DNA of 42,652 bases from contig JASHPK010000015.1 of NCBI GenBank assembly GCA_030038095.1, positions 1-42,652 on the forward strand. Direction: 5' to 3'. Under the pieces are notes generated by a model. It worked only from the letters and a program-made list of their open reading frames with translations, had not been told where the DNA came from and did not search any database. Positions 1 to 7,347 of this stretch are shown piece by piece. The DNA is from Thermoplasmata archaeon (GTDB taxonomy: Archaea; Thermoplasmatota; Thermoplasmata; Lutacidiplasmatales; UBA184). The position numbers and the translations under genes are program-made. How positions within the stretch are numbered: position 1 is the first letter of the stretch; each line of letters opens with the position of its first letter.

Positions 1-294
1 GTGAGCGCGTTCCGGGAGGTGTTTCGAACCTTACGGCCAGGCGGCCGATTCGTGGTGTGGACCGGCTCCCCGAAGATGTACGGGACGCCCGCGGTCGGCC
101 CCAAGCGAAGGGGAGGCGTGCGACTGTACGAGGACCGCGTAGTGGTCCGATTCGCCCGAAGGGCCGGGTTCTCGGACGTGCGGGTCGACCACCCCGACCT
201 TCGGCCCATCGCCAGGGCCGTCGGGGTCCCCGAGCCCTCTCGGTTCCTCTTCGGCCCCGAGTACGGGGGCTTCCTCTGGGCCCGGAGAGGCTGA
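1..294 (+). CDS. Class I SAM-dependent methyltransferase, C-terminal fragment
   Basis: The reading frame is open at the window edge and ends with TGA at 292-294. The visible 97 residues carry a segment of the type LRPGGRFVVW near residues 11-20, which is the late beta-strand motif of Rossmann-fold methyltransferases (methyltransferase type 11 group). The SAM-binding glycine motif would lie upstream of the window, so the GTG at position 1 is probably internal and the gene is truncated by the window. The substrate cannot be inferred. Confidence 0.6.
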   Translation: MSAFREVFRTLRPGGRFVVWTGSPKMYGTPAVGPKRRGGVRLYEDRVVVRFARRAGFSDVRVDHPDLRPIARAVGVPEPSRFLFGPEYGGFLWARRG

Positions 295-465
295 ACCGCG
301 GCGCGCTCGACGGGCCCGAGGGTACCTGGCCGCCGCCGGGCAGGAGTCCCGGGAACGCCACCCCCACGATCGCCGGGAGCCGTGCGCCGCCGTCCTCCTG
401 GGTCCCGCGCGCGATTCGCGGTCCCGTCACCGGAAACGCGGAACCCGACTTGGCGGAAGCCGAAA

Positions 466-539
466 TGGACTGGTCGGGATTTGAACCCGAGGCCTCCGGT
501 TTGCAAAACCGGCGATCTTCCGAACTGATCTACCAGCCC
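466..539 (-). tRNA. tRNA-Ala (anticodon UGC)
   Basis: The reverse complement folds into a complete cloverleaf of 74 nt. The acceptor stem GGGCTGG pairs with CCAGTCC and contains the G3:U70 wobble pair that is the alanine identity element. The anticodon stem CCGGT/ACCGG encloses loop TTTGCAA, giving anticodon TGC. The T arm is TCGGG-TTCAAAT-CCCGA and the discriminator base is A. No CCA is encoded, which fits archaea, and I see no intron. The gene starts 32 nt downstream of the stop of the swivel-NUDIX gene on the same strand. A GGATAAGG element overlapping that stop, about 35 bp upstream of the tRNA 5' end, could be its TATA box. Confidence 0.97.
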
Positions 540-571
540 GCGCGGTCGTTCGAGAGGGGCCGCTCGCCGCC

Positions 572-1294
572 TTATCCTTTCGGCCGGAGCGGCGGGGCCA
601 CCGACTCCCAGACCCGGTCGAGCTTCGGCACGGTCGTCCGCCGACGGATCTCCGACGGCGCCACCCATTCCGCCCGCGTATGTTCCCAGTCGAGGCGCAC
701 GTCCGTCCGTTCGGCCCGGAACCGGAACGGGTAGACCACGAAGATCCTCCTCCCGTCGCGGGCGAGCGCGGGAGTACCGACGGAGGCGAGCCGAAGGTCC
801 GTGGGCTCGAGGCCGGTCTCCTCCCGGATCTCGCGATAGATCTGGTCGAGCGGGTTGGGGTCCTCGAGGAACCCGGAGACCCCGGCCCACTGCCCCGGAA
901 AGCTCCCCACTTGATGGCTCCGCTCGAGCAGGAGGACCGCTCCGTCGTCCCGCTCGAGGAACGCCGTGACGACGGGGACCTCCTCGACCCCGGGGATCGA
1001 GATCGTCCCGCGAGATCCGTCGACCTCGATCGCCTCCCCCTCCCGCAGGACGTCCCGGTCGATCTCTCCGACCGCCGGGATCCCGGGGGGTCCGCCCGGG
1101 CCACCCGGCGTCCCGTGCAGGACGACCGCTCGAGCGCCCGCCGGGAGCGCCTCCGTCGGCGGCCACCAGAGGGCGGGGAGCGCGAGGACCTCCTCGGACG
1201 CTCCGCGACCGGATCCCCAGACGAGGGGATCGTCGCAGAACCGCACGCGCCCGATCGCGACCCCGGGGGCGACGGCAAGACCCGGCAGCGTCAC
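572..1294 (-). CDS. PEP-utiliser swivelling-like domain fused to NUDIX hydrolase
   Basis: This is a 240-residue protein from the GTG at 1294. Residues about 1-105 resemble the mobile swivelling domain of PEP-utilising enzymes, with the hallmark run GIPAVG followed by a strand of the type VDGSRGTISI; the usual phosphorylatable histidine context is not intact. Residues about 110-235 are a NUDIX hydrolase, with REIREETGL as the core of the NUDIX box and a nearby upstream glycine. NUDIX enzymes cleave nucleoside-diphosphate-linked compounds; the substrate here is unknown. An ATG at 1399 in the same frame would add 35 low-complexity residues and overlap the divergent gene. I prefer 1294 because the domain begins right after it and GAATAGCC at 1313-1320 is a TATA-like element about 23 bp upstream. 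Confidence 0.8.
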   Translation of the reverse strand: MTLPGLAVAPGVAIGRVRFCDDPLVWGSGRGASEEVLALPALWWPPTEALPAGARAVVLHGTPGGPGGPPGIPAVGEIDRDVLREGEAIEVDGSRGTISIPGVEEVPVVTAFLERDDGAVLLLERSHQVGSFPGQWAGVSGFLEDPNPLDQIYREIREETGLEPTDLRLASVGTPALARDGRRIFVVYPFRFRAERTDVRLDWEHTRAEWVAPSEIRRRTTVPKLDRVWESVAPPLRPKG

Positions 1295-1353
1295 GGCCGG
1301 AGGAAGGGGCCCGGCTATTCGACCTTGCGCCCGGTCGTTTCCGAGGAAAAGCC

Positions 1354-1359
1354 AATTAG
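1354..1359. promoter_or_regulatory. AATTAG TATA-like element of the luciferase-like gene
   Basis: A short AT island in GC-rich sequence lies about 24 bp upstream of the GTG at 1380, the spacing expected for a leaderless archaeal transcript. It is nearly symmetrical, so it might also serve the divergent NUDIX gene with a leader of roughly 35 nt. Confidence 0.4.
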
Positions 1360-1379
1360 CCGGGCCGGCTCGCGCCGAC

Positions 1380-2366
1380 GTGAAGCTGAGCGCCTTCACG
1401 ATCGTCGACGACTACGCCGACCGCCCCGGCGGGCCCACCGCGCGGCTCGCGGACGTCGTGGCGCTCGCCGAGGCGGCCGAGTCGAGCCGTCTCTCGACCC
1501 TGTGGATCGCGGAGCACCACTTCCAGCCGAGCGGGATCTGCCCGGCGCCCGCGGTGCTGCTGGCGGCCTGCGGCGCCCGCACCCGGGCCCTCCGGCTCGG
1601 AGTGCTCGTCTCCGTCCTGCCGTTCCACCGGCCGGTGGAGGTCGCCGAGCAGTACGCCCTCCTCGACCAGATTGTCGGGGGCCGGCTGAACGTGGGAGTG
1701 GGCAGTGGATACATCCCGAGCGAGTTCGAGGGCTTCGGCGTCGATCCGGCGACGAAGCGCGAGCGGTTCGACGACGCGCTCCAGACGCTCCTCGCGGCCT
1801 GGGAGGGCCGCGATGTCCGCGTCGCGGGGGCGCGAACCTCCGTCCGGCTGAACGTGCTTCCGCTGCAGCGCCCCCATCCTCCGATCTCGATCGCGGTCCA
1901 GCGGCGGGAGGCGATCCCGTTCGTCGCGCGCCGCGGAGTGTCGGTCGCCCTCATCCCGTACGCCACCGTCTCCGGGCTCCCGGAGCTCGCGGAGGAGATC
2001 CGGGAGTTCCGCTCCGCCCTTCCGCCCGGGTCTCCGGCGGGGGTGACGGTCGGCCTCCACCTCTACGCGGGGGAGCACCCGGAGCGGGCCCGGGCCGCCC
2101 TCGACCGCTTCCTCGAGAGCCGGCTCAAGACCCAGAGCACCTTCTACCAGGCGAAGTCGGCGAACCATCCGGCCGAGGCGAGCCGCAACGGTCTCGAGGA
2201 GAGCGACCTCGCCCTCATCGGGTCGCCCCGGGACGTCGTGCAGCGACTCGAGCGGTTCCGCGGAATCGGGGTCGACGAGGTCGCGGGCATCTTCGACTTT
2301 GGCGGGTTGCCGCGCGAGGAGGTCATCGCCTCCGTCCGCTCGCTCGGGGCGGAGTATTCCCGCTGA
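1380..2366 (+). CDS. Luciferase-like (LLM class) flavin/F420-dependent oxidoreductase
   Basis: The 328-residue protein shows the TIM-barrel pattern of the bacterial luciferase-like superfamily: an early WIAEHHF segment near residue 40, followed by LGVLVSVLPFHRPVEVAEQ and a glycine-rich GRLNVGVGSGY segment near residues 100-110, then RFDDAL. These enzymes use FMN or, in many archaea, coenzyme F420; the substrate is not visible. The frame extends upstream without a stop to 966, but homology begins at the GTG at 1380, which has an AATTAG element 24 bp upstream. It is transcribed divergently from the NUDIX gene and converges with the surface-protein gene that ends at 2463. Confidence 0.85.
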   Translation: MKLSAFTIVDDYADRPGGPTARLADVVALAEAAESSRLSTLWIAEHHFQPSGICPAPAVLLAACGARTRALRLGVLVSVLPFHRPVEVAEQYALLDQIVGGRLNVGVGSGYIPSEFEGFGVDPATKRERFDDALQTLLAAWEGRDVRVAGARTSVRLNVLPLQRPHPPISIAVQRREAIPFVARRGVSVALIPYATVSGLPELAEEIREFRSALPPGSPAGVTVGLHLYAGEHPERARAALDRFLESRLKTQSTFYQAKSANHPAEASRNGLEESDLALIGSPRDVVQRLERFRGIGVDEVAGIFDFGGLPREEVIASVRSLGAEYSR

Positions 2367-2462
2367 GGGCCGTGGTCGGAGCGCCGGCCGCGCGGGTTCC
2401 ACCCGGACCAGCTCGAAGGGAAGAGGGCGGAGAAGGGGTTGGTTCCAGGACCCAAGCTGCGT

Positions 2463-4973
2463 CTAGGTGGCGCCCGGGGGCGGGGTGGGCAGGGGAGGCT
2501 GTCCCTCCTCCGGCGCGGGAGGCTCTTTCCACTCGGCGGCCGCGGGGGTCGAGGGGGCCGGCGCGGGCGGGCTCATCGGCTCCGTGACGTTTGCTGGCGG
2601 GGTCCCTCCGGAGGGGGGCGGGGCGGGCGAGTGGGAGCGGCGGTGCCGCACCCACAGGACGAGTCCCACGATCACCACGAGGAGGATGATCAGGAAGAGG
2701 ATCAGCCACCCGAGCGTGAGACCCGTCCCGGGACTCAGGTCGAGCGAAAGCACCGACGGGTTGGCGTTCACGGTGATCGCGGTCATCCCCGAGCAGGTGC
2801 CCTCGAAGCAGGAGTTGCCGGTGAGGTACGTGCCGTTGAGGACGATCTCGATGAACACGATGCCGCTCGGCCAGCTCGACGGGATGGTGAGCGGGAACGA
2901 GCCGGACGTGCTGGTCGTCGAGACAAGGCCGCCCAGCTGCGTACCTGCGAGCGCCACGTGGAAGGTGTAGACGACCGGCAGCGGAGCGTTGCCGTAGGGG
3001 CTGATCTGGTAGGTGACCGAGATCGTCTCTCCCGGCTGGAAGCTCCCGTCCGAGTACTTCGAGAGGGTGCTGACGCCGACGATGACGTTGTAGCCGAAGG
3101 ACTGGTTGAGGGTCAGCACCGCCGAGGCGACCGTGCCCGCGGCGGGAGAGCCGAGGTAGGCATAGATCTCGTACGAGCTCGGTGCCCCCGAGGACGGGAC
3201 GCTGATCGTGAAGGAGCTGTCGTTGGCCACGGTGCCCGACGCGACGAGCCCGTGTCCTCCGTAGTTCGGATAGCCGTACTCCGCGTAGACCTGGTAGGTG
3301 ATCGCGGCCCCGCTACCGAGCGCGCTCGCCCCCCAGTCGATCGCGGTGATCGAGATCGATTGTCCGGGCGAGAAGGCGGTCGAGCTCGGGTTGAGGGCGA
3401 GGGTGGGGGTCTCGACCACGGCGGAGGCCTCGCCCGCGAACGCGGAGGTGGCGTTCGCCGCCAGCACTTCGATCGTGAATCCCCCGATGAACCCGGAGGG
3501 GAGGGAGAGCGCGATCGTGCCGGTGCTCGCCGTGCTCGAGATGGTTCCTTGGCCGAGGAAGTAGCCGGTCGCATCGGCGTAGTCGTACCATTCGGTCGCG
3601 GTGAGGGGACCGGTCCTGGTGGAGTTACTGTTGAGCGTCCAGGTCGCGGTGATCGCTTGGCCGGGGAAGTACGCGAGCTGGTTCAGGGTCACCGTGACCC
3701 CGACGGCGTTCTCGCTGGGCTCCATGTAGAACGAATAGTTGCCCCACGCGACGAAGTCCCGGTTCGCGGGGACGGGGGCGGCCCCGGGGTCAGTGACGGT
3801 GAGGTTGACGGAGTTGTAGAAGGGATACTGGTAGTACGTGCTGAACTGGGGCGAGTCCGCGTAGAACGAGAACGCGACGATGCCGGTCGCGTTGCTGACG
3901 AGGGACGTGGGCGGATTCCCCGGCGGGGTCACGATCTTCGTGCCGTTCCAGAAGTGAATCGCGACCGGAAGGCCCGCGACCGGGGTGAACTGGTCGTAGC
4001 CGCCGAAGGCCCCGACGAGGGCGCAGACCTGGACATACGAACCGGAGTAGAAGTACTGTTGATACCCGCTGTAGATGCCGCAGAAGTTCGGCGAGTCGGC
4101 GTACATGAAGAATGACTCGATGACCACCTCACCGACGATGTAGTAGACCGTCTCCGACTCGTTCTCGGCGATGTGACCGCTCACGTTGATGTCCGCCCAG
4201 AGGGTGATCACGATGTCCGAGTTCCAGGTCGCGTTCGCGGGGACCTTCCACGTCGTGTTGCCGAGCGGGGAGGACCCGAGATTGAGGGGTTTCGCGAACA
4301 GCGCGACCTCGGTGCCGTTCGCGCCGAAATAATACCCGTCCATCCCGACGTTCGTGATCTGGGTGGCCGGACTGAGGTTCACCAGCGAGAGCGCGTCCCA
4401 GACGGTGTTGATCCGCTCTTCGGGGAGGACGATCGTGTACGGGTAGGGGGTCCCTCCGGCCTCGAAGAGGTAGGTGCGGACGGTGATATTGTACGATACG
4501 CTCCCACCGAGGGGAGCCGTGGCGTTCACGACCCAGTTGCCCCCGATCTTGACGCTCGCCGGGAACGTGTAGGAGAGCCCGGTCTCCGCCGAATAATAGC
4601 TGAACGTCGTGGCGTTGTTCGGGACCTCGACGTGGTACGCCGGTTGGGGAACGCCGTCTCGCGCCGCGTTCGGGTCGGTGATCGTGAAGTTGATCGACTT
4701 GTCAGCGGTCGGGTCGTAGATGGCGAAGTAGAGGATGTTGGCTCCGAGGGATCCGTCCGCGGTCCCCGTCGTGTAGCTGGTGATGTTACAGTAGGGGCAT
4801 TCGCCCGACGAGGTGTACATCTGGAGGGTCGAAAACGCGGGGTGGGGCGCGCTCCCCCGAACGGTCGGGGTCAGAGGGGTCGCGCGCGCCGCGGGGGCCG
4901 CAAGCACGGCCAGGGACGAGACGACCAGCAATACGACTACCGCCAATAGCCACGGACGATTCGCCATCGCCAT
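2463..4973 (-). CDS. Large secreted, membrane-anchored surface protein with proline-rich tail
   Basis: The protein has about 836 residues. A hydrophobic signal peptide (WLLAVVVLLVV core, residues about 7-32) is followed by a long Ser/Thr/Asn/Tyr-rich beta-type region with many N-x-S/T sequons, a membrane segment near residues 750-775, an RHRR stop-transfer cluster and a proline-rich cytoplasmic tail of about 60 residues. Cysteines occur in three pairs (ECPYC near the N-terminus, FCG with VCAL in the middle, CFEGTC near the end), suggesting extracellular disulfides. I recognise no enzyme motif; it may be an S-layer-like, adhesion or binding protein. ATG 4973 has a good Shine-Dalgarno AGGAGGT 7 nt upstream. 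ATG 4967 would fit a leaderless transcript from the TATA at 4990-4998, and the frame stays open to 5015. Confidence 0.8.
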   Translation of the reverse strand: MAMANRPWLLAVVVLLVVSSLAVLAAPAARATPLTPTVRGSAPHPAFSTLQMYTSSGECPYCNITSYTTGTADGSLGANILYFAIYDPTADKSINFTITDPNAARDGVPQPAYHVEVPNNATTFSYYSAETGLSYTFPASVKIGGNWVVNATAPLGGSVSYNITVRTYLFEAGGTPYPYTIVLPEERINTVWDALSLVNLSPATQITNVGMDGYYFGANGTEVALFAKPLNLGSSPLGNTTWKVPANATWNSDIVITLWADINVSGHIAENESETVYYIVGEVVIESFFMYADSPNFCGIYSGYQQYFYSGSYVQVCALVGAFGGYDQFTPVAGLPVAIHFWNGTKIVTPPGNPPTSLVSNATGIVAFSFYADSPQFSTYYQYPFYNSVNLTVTDPGAAPVPANRDFVAWGNYSFYMEPSENAVGVTVTLNQLAYFPGQAITATWTLNSNSTRTGPLTATEWYDYADATGYFLGQGTISSTASTGTIALSLPSGFIGGFTIEVLAANATSAFAGEASAVVETPTLALNPSSTAFSPGQSISITAIDWGASALGSGAAITYQVYAEYGYPNYGGHGLVASGTVANDSSFTISVPSSGAPSSYEIYAYLGSPAAGTVASAVLTLNQSFGYNVIVGVSTLSKYSDGSFQPGETISVTYQISPYGNAPLPVVYTFHVALAGTQLGGLVSTTSTSGSFPLTIPSSWPSGIVFIEIVLNGTYLTGNSCFEGTCSGMTAITVNANPSVLSLDLSPGTGLTLGWLILFLIILLVVIVGLVLWVRHRRSHSPAPPPSGGTPPANVTEPMSPPAPAPSTPAAAEWKEPPAPEEGQPPLPTPPPGAT

Positions 4974-4989
4974 TGGCTCGACCTCCTGG

Positions 4990-4998
4990 TATAAAAAC
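4990..4998 (-). promoter_or_regulatory. TATA box of the surface-protein gene
   Basis: On the minus strand this reads GTTTTTATA, the strongest TATA-like element in the window. Its centre is about 21 bp from ATG 4973 and about 27 bp from ATG 4967. It faces the divergent hydrolase promoter across an inverted repeat. Confidence 0.6.
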
Positions 4999-5015
4999 GC
5001 TCGTGCCCAAGTCAT

Positions 5016-5040
5016 GCCGTTCTGTCGGCGGTAGAACGGC
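5016..5040. promoter_or_regulatory. Inverted repeat between divergent promoters
   Basis: GCCGTTCT (5016-5023) and AGAACGGC (5033-5040) form a perfect 8-bp inverted repeat with a 9-nt spacer. A further half-site-like GAACGG occurs at 5073-5078. The repeat lies between the TATA of the surface-protein gene and that of the hydrolase, where an operator controlling both would be expected. Confidence 0.4.
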
Positions 5041-5101
5041 CCCGGGCGGGGTCGGTCCGATTGGCCTTTATGGAACGGTCCGCTGACTCCGCGGATTGAC
5101 C

Positions 5102-5770
5102 ATGACCGAGATTCTCCCTGGTGTGCACCTGATCGATGGGATCGACCCGTCCCCCGACTTCTCGACGCACGTCTACCTGCTCAAGGACCCGGGGGCTTCG
5201 TGGACGCTGATCGACACCGGCCTTCCCGGCGCCTATGAGAAGGTCGAGGCGTACCTCACCAAGGTCCGCGTCGAGCCGCGTTCGGTGAAGAAGATCCTCA
5301 TCACCCACCTCCACCGGGACCATGTGGGTTCGCTGAAGCACCTCGCCCAGAAGACCGGCGCTCGCACCTTCGCCCACTGGATCGAGGCGGCGTACCTCGC
5401 CGAGCAGCCGAAGTACGAAGGCCCGGGGACCCCGCCCGCGGAGCCGTTCCGGGTCGATGAGGTCCTAAAGGACGGGGACTCGGTGGACGCGGCGGGAGGC
5501 TTGATCGCCTACCACACCCCCGGGCACACTCCGGGGCACACCGCCTTCTACCAGGCCGAACGGAAGATCCTCTTCTCGGGGGACCTCTTCTTCGGCCATG
5601 GGTCGGGCGTTGTCCTCACCCCACCGGAGTACACCTTCCACACGCCCACCGCTCAGATCTCCGCCCGCCGGATGAGCCAGCTCTCCGTCGATGCGCTGAT
5701 GACGTACCACGGGGGTCCGATCCTCTCCTCGGGTGGAGCGGCCGTCCGCAAATTGGTCGAGAAGCTGTAG
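5102..5770 (+). CDS. Metallo-beta-lactamase-fold hydrolase
   Basis: The 222-residue protein has the metal-binding signature HLHRDH near residue 65, a second histidine region HTPGHTPGHT near residue 140 and the FSGDLFF motif supplying the bridging aspartate near residue 160. This is a single-domain member of the glyoxalase II/lactonase branch; the hydrolysed substrate cannot be assigned. ATG 5102 is preferred over the in-frame TTG at 5096. CCTTTATGG at 5065-5073 is a TATA-like element about 33 bp upstream. Confidence 0.87.
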   Translation: MTEILPGVHLIDGIDPSPDFSTHVYLLKDPGASWTLIDTGLPGAYEKVEAYLTKVRVEPRSVKKILITHLHRDHVGSLKHLAQKTGARTFAHWIEAAYLAEQPKYEGPGTPPAEPFRVDEVLKDGDSVDAAGGLIAYHTPGHTPGHTAFYQAERKILFSGDLFFGHGSGVVLTPPEYTFHTPTAQISARRMSQLSVDALMTYHGGPILSSGGAAVRKLVEKL

Positions 5771-5776
5771 TCCGGA

Positions 5777-5789
5777 GGACCCGCGGTCC
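5777..5789. other. Short palindrome after the hydrolase gene
   Basis: GGACC-CGC-GGTCC is a perfect inverted repeat 6 nt after the hydrolase stop and 30 nt before the 3' end of the convergent tRNA-Pro. It could help end transcription, but it has no T-run and may be chance. Confidence 0.2.
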
Positions 5790-5818
5790 ACCCGCGTCAC
5801 CGACCCGAGCGGCGTGAG

Positions 5819-5893
5819 TGGGACTGGCCAGATTTGAACTGGCGTCTCGGAGTCCCGAACCCCGAAGGATGGACCAAGCTACCCCACAGTCCC
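5819..5893 (-). tRNA. tRNA-Pro (anticodon CGG)
   Basis: The reverse complement gives a full cloverleaf of 75 nt. Acceptor GGGACTG pairs with CAGTCCC; the D stem is GGGT/ATCC; the anticodon stem CGGGG/CTCCG (one G-U pair) encloses loop TTCGGGA, so the anticodon is CGG; the T arm is GCCAG-TTCAAAT-CTGGC; the discriminator is A. No CCA is encoded and I see no intron. It reads codon CCG, expected to be frequent in this GC-rich genome. Confidence 0.95.
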
Positions 5894-5917
5894 AAGCGGC
5901 GGCGACGCACCAGCCCC

Positions 5918-5928
5918 CGCTATTTGAG
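5918..5928 (-). promoter_or_regulatory. TATA box of tRNA-Pro
   Basis: On the minus strand the sequence is CGCTCAAATAGCG around an AAATA core. It is centred about 30 bp upstream of the mature tRNA 5' end, as expected for an archaeal tRNA promoter. Confidence 0.5.
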
Positions 5929-5990
5929 CGTGCGGGCGCGTGGGCCCACGCGATCGCTCGGGCGAGGCGTTTCAGCACCCCTCCCTAGGC

Positions 5991-5996
5991 GTATAG
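5991..5996 (+). promoter_or_regulatory. TATA-like element of nreA
   Basis: GTATAG is centred about 28 bp upstream of ATG 6022, consistent with a leaderless transcript. Confidence 0.4.
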
Positions 5997-6021
5997 AGGC
6001 CTCACGACCCTCGAGCGGGTG

Positions 6022-7338
6022 ATGGGAAGCGCGGGCTCGACACCTCCGATCCCGGGTTTTGCCCCGGTGGAGTCGCTCTCCTGGAGCATCCCCGGCCTCC
6101 GCGAGGATCCCACGATGTGCCTTCGCTGCCGCTCGGCCCAGATGCTCTGCGGCAAGCCGATCTGTCCGATCCTGCTCAAGTACAACGCCTTCCAACGGAC
6201 GCTGCCGATGGTCGGCGGGACCAACTTCGAGGGATCCTCTCCGCCGGGCGTCTTCGTGGGACGATTCGGCTATCCGAGCGTCGCCTTGGGCCCGCTGCTC
6301 AGCCCGGAGCACGGCTCGACGGAGCTCTACGACACTCCGGAGGACTGGGTGGGGCGTTCGGTCGCGGAGGTCGTGTCGTTCCGCACCGGGCTCGTCCGGG
6401 GGACGACGCGCATGCGGGTGACGGACGCGGAGCGCCCGATCCCGCTCCTCGAGGAGTACCAGCTGCTCGGGATCGCGGCCGAGTCCGCCGAGAGCGAGGC
6501 GACCTTCCGCCGGCCCCCCCGGGGACACCTCGCCCTCTCCGACACCGCCCCGCCGTTCGGGCCGACCGCGCCGATCGAACGGTTCGAGCTCAACGTCCGG
6601 CGGGTCGATCCCCACCTCGACCGGCTGACCTCGGACACCGACGCGAACGCCCGGGTGGCGGTGGGCGAGCTCTACCAGCGGGGGGTCCGGGTGAGCCGGA
6701 TCCAACGGGCGTTCAGCGTAGGGACCCTCGGGCGACACGGCCGACGGAGGCTCGTCCCGACCCGCTGGAGCATCACCGCGGTGGACGACCTCTTGTCCAA
6801 GATGAACCTCGAGCGGATCCGCCTGCTCCCCGAGCTCGGCGAAATCCTCGTCTACCAGCTCACCGCCCTCGACAACCGTTGGCTCCTCGTCTTCCTCCCG
6901 GGCGCCTACCGCTATGAGTCCATCGAAGCGTGGTATCCGAACACGCTGTGGAACCCCGACCCGAACCAGATCGTGATCATGGGAGACCACGAGGGCCACG
7001 AGGGGAGGACGACCTACGCGTCGATCGGCGGGTGCTACTACGCGGCCCGGCTCGCGACCAGCGAGGCGCTCCTGGCGCTCCAGCGCCAGGCGGGGGTCAT
7101 CGTCCTGAGAGAGGTCCACCCGGGCGAGATCCTCCCGCTCGGGGTGTGGAACGTGCGGGAGCACGTCCGCGCGGCGCTTCGGCAGCGACCGGAACGGATC
7201 GGTTCCCTCGAGGAGCTCCTGACCCGGATCGGCTCGACCTTCGTGATCCCGGTGCCTCGATGGATGCGCGCGAGCGCGGTCCTGCACGACGCGCGCACTC
7301 AGCGCCGGCTCGACGACTGGCTCCCGGCGGGCGCCTGA
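6022..7338 (+). CDS. nreA: DNA repair protein NreA
   Basis: The 438-residue protein matches the archaeal Nre family, which takes part in DNA repair. It has the N-terminal zinc site CLRC...CGKPICP (residues about 33-50), the conserved segment NFEGSSPPGVFVGRFGYP (about 68-85) and the long central and C-terminal Nre domains. The extreme C-terminus, QRRLDDWL, fits the PCNA-interacting (PIP) pattern Q-x-x-L-x-x-aromatic that family members are known to use for binding the sliding clamp. ATG 6022 is chosen over the GTG one codon upstream because of the TATA spacing. The gene converges with the zinc-ribbon membrane gene, leaving a 9-nt gap. Confidence 0.9.
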   Translation: MGSAGSTPPIPGFAPVESLSWSIPGLREDPTMCLRCRSAQMLCGKPICPILLKYNAFQRTLPMVGGTNFEGSSPPGVFVGRFGYPSVALGPLLSPEHGSTELYDTPEDWVGRSVAEVVSFRTGLVRGTTRMRVTDAERPIPLLEEYQLLGIAAESAESEATFRRPPRGHLALSDTAPPFGPTAPIERFELNVRRVDPHLDRLTSDTDANARVAVGELYQRGVRVSRIQRAFSVGTLGRHGRRRLVPTRWSITAVDDLLSKMNLERIRLLPELGEILVYQLTALDNRWLLVFLPGAYRYESIEAWYPNTLWNPDPNQIVIMGDHEGHEGRTTYASIGGCYYAARLATSEALLALQRQAGVIVLREVHPGEILPLGVWNVREHVRAALRQRPERIGSLEELLTRIGSTFVIPVPRWMRASAVLHDARTQRRLDDWLPAGA

Positions 7339-7347
7339 GCGGCCGAT

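Noticed and set aside
966-1379. Upstream extension of the luciferase-like frame
   Set aside because: It overlaps the NUDIX gene on the other strand and shows no TIM-barrel homology before GTG 1380.
2439-4115. Long plus-strand open frame of 558 codons opposite the surface-protein gene
   Set aside because: Arg/Gly/Glu/Asp-rich composition without motifs, typical of the antisense of a GC-rich gene. The minus-strand frame has a signal peptide, membrane anchor and promoter.
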